Assembly: GCA_030425425.1 (NCBI GenBank)
Contig: JAUIAO010000009.1
Location: 62,001 to 126,000 of the forward strand
Source of the DNA: Bacteroidia bacterium
Lineage (GTDB): Bacteria > Bacteroidota > Bacteroidia > Cytophagales > Cyclobacteriaceae
Length of the DNA stretch: 64,000 bases
Direction: 5' to 3'
Shown here: in pieces, positions 63,988 to 64,000 of the stretch
Numbering within the stretch: position 1 is the stretch's first letter
Layout: each line of letters begins with the position of its first letter
Position numbers and translations under genes: made by a program
The notes under the pieces: generated by a model
The model's input: the letters and a program-made list of their open reading frames with translations, nothing else
What the model was told of the DNA's origin: nothing
Database searches by the model: none

Positions 63988-64000
63988 ATGAAAACAACAC
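63988..64000 (+). CDS. Possible start of a gene cut by the window edge
   Basis: ATGAAAACAACAC at 63988 begins MKTT, typical of a signal-peptide start, in an AT-rich context (TTTTAACAA upstream). Only 13 bases are visible, so no product can be named. Confidence 0.3.

Noticed and set aside
1-64000. tRNA, rRNA or insertion sequences
   Set aside because: I saw no cloverleaf-like, ribosomal or transposase-like sequence in any gap, though this was checked only by eye.

Overview
The window is a chromosomal segment from a Bacteroidota bacterium, most likely a marine or soil member of the Cytophagales or a related gliding lineage (inference). The evidence is AT-rich DNA with few Shine-Dalgarno sequences, many lipoproteins and secreted enzymes, a type IX secretion (T9SS) sorting domain on the protein at 13927-17208, a gliding-motility-type C-terminal domain on the protein at 33600-36824, HisKA_2-type histidine kinases and Bacteroidota-type TonB receptors. 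I found no rRNA, tRNA, CRISPR array, prophage or insertion sequence.

Region 1 (1-4054) holds two HisKA_2 sensor kinases on the minus strand: a 7TM-DISM type cut by the window edge, and a TPR type. The spacer between them carries heptanucleotide repeats. Region 2 (4055-33402) is a large polysaccharide-utilisation locus. It encodes GH127, GH51 and GH43 arabinosidase-type enzymes, a GH16, a GH43-DUF2264 fusion, a LamG/BNR_4 T9SS protein that could be a lyase, a DUF5695 protein and a DUF885 peptidase. A housekeeping islet (nuclease-like EEP protein, small membrane protein, RsgA) separates these from a rhamnose-centred set: a GH78 rhamnosidase, two GDSL acetylesterases, L-rhamnose mutarotase, a GH2 and a GH105 unsaturated uronyl hydrolase. 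Together these suit breakdown of arabinan-decorated rhamnogalacturonan I. Ulvan is an alternative, but no sulfatase is present. No SusC/SusD pair, classical polysaccharide lyase or dedicated regulator lies in the window. Short CATAC/GTATG inverted repeats upstream of three of the transcription units are candidate operators.

Region 3 (33600-44008) has a giant secreted PKD/gliding-type protein, a histidine kinase whose membrane domain carries the ethylene/copper-binding residues of plant ethylene receptors at matching spacing, a 2-oxoacid:ferredoxin oxidoreductase (korAB), and an octaheme cytochrome with HEAT/TPR repeats. Region 4 (44075-50499) is a mix of small genes: an orphan antitoxin-like protein, an AlkD-like DNA repair protein, a HEPN/MNT toxin-antitoxin pair, membrane proteins, a di-haem cytochrome c peroxidase, a Crp/Fnr regulator and a beta-barrel protein.

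Region 5 (50609-63715) contains an ABC-F ATPase whose linker is encoded by a heptamer repeat array, a DUF6807 protein, a NaChBac-like sodium channel overlapping an orphan ABC ATPase, a Uma2 nuclease, an RsmF-like methyltransferase, a FecR-like/CHASE2 pair, a TonB receptor with a PepSY partner, and mannose-6-phosphate isomerase. The most notable items are the ethylene-receptor-type kinase, the heptamer array inside the ABC-F gene, and the uncharacterised domains (DUF5695, DUF2264, BNR_4) in the glycan locus.
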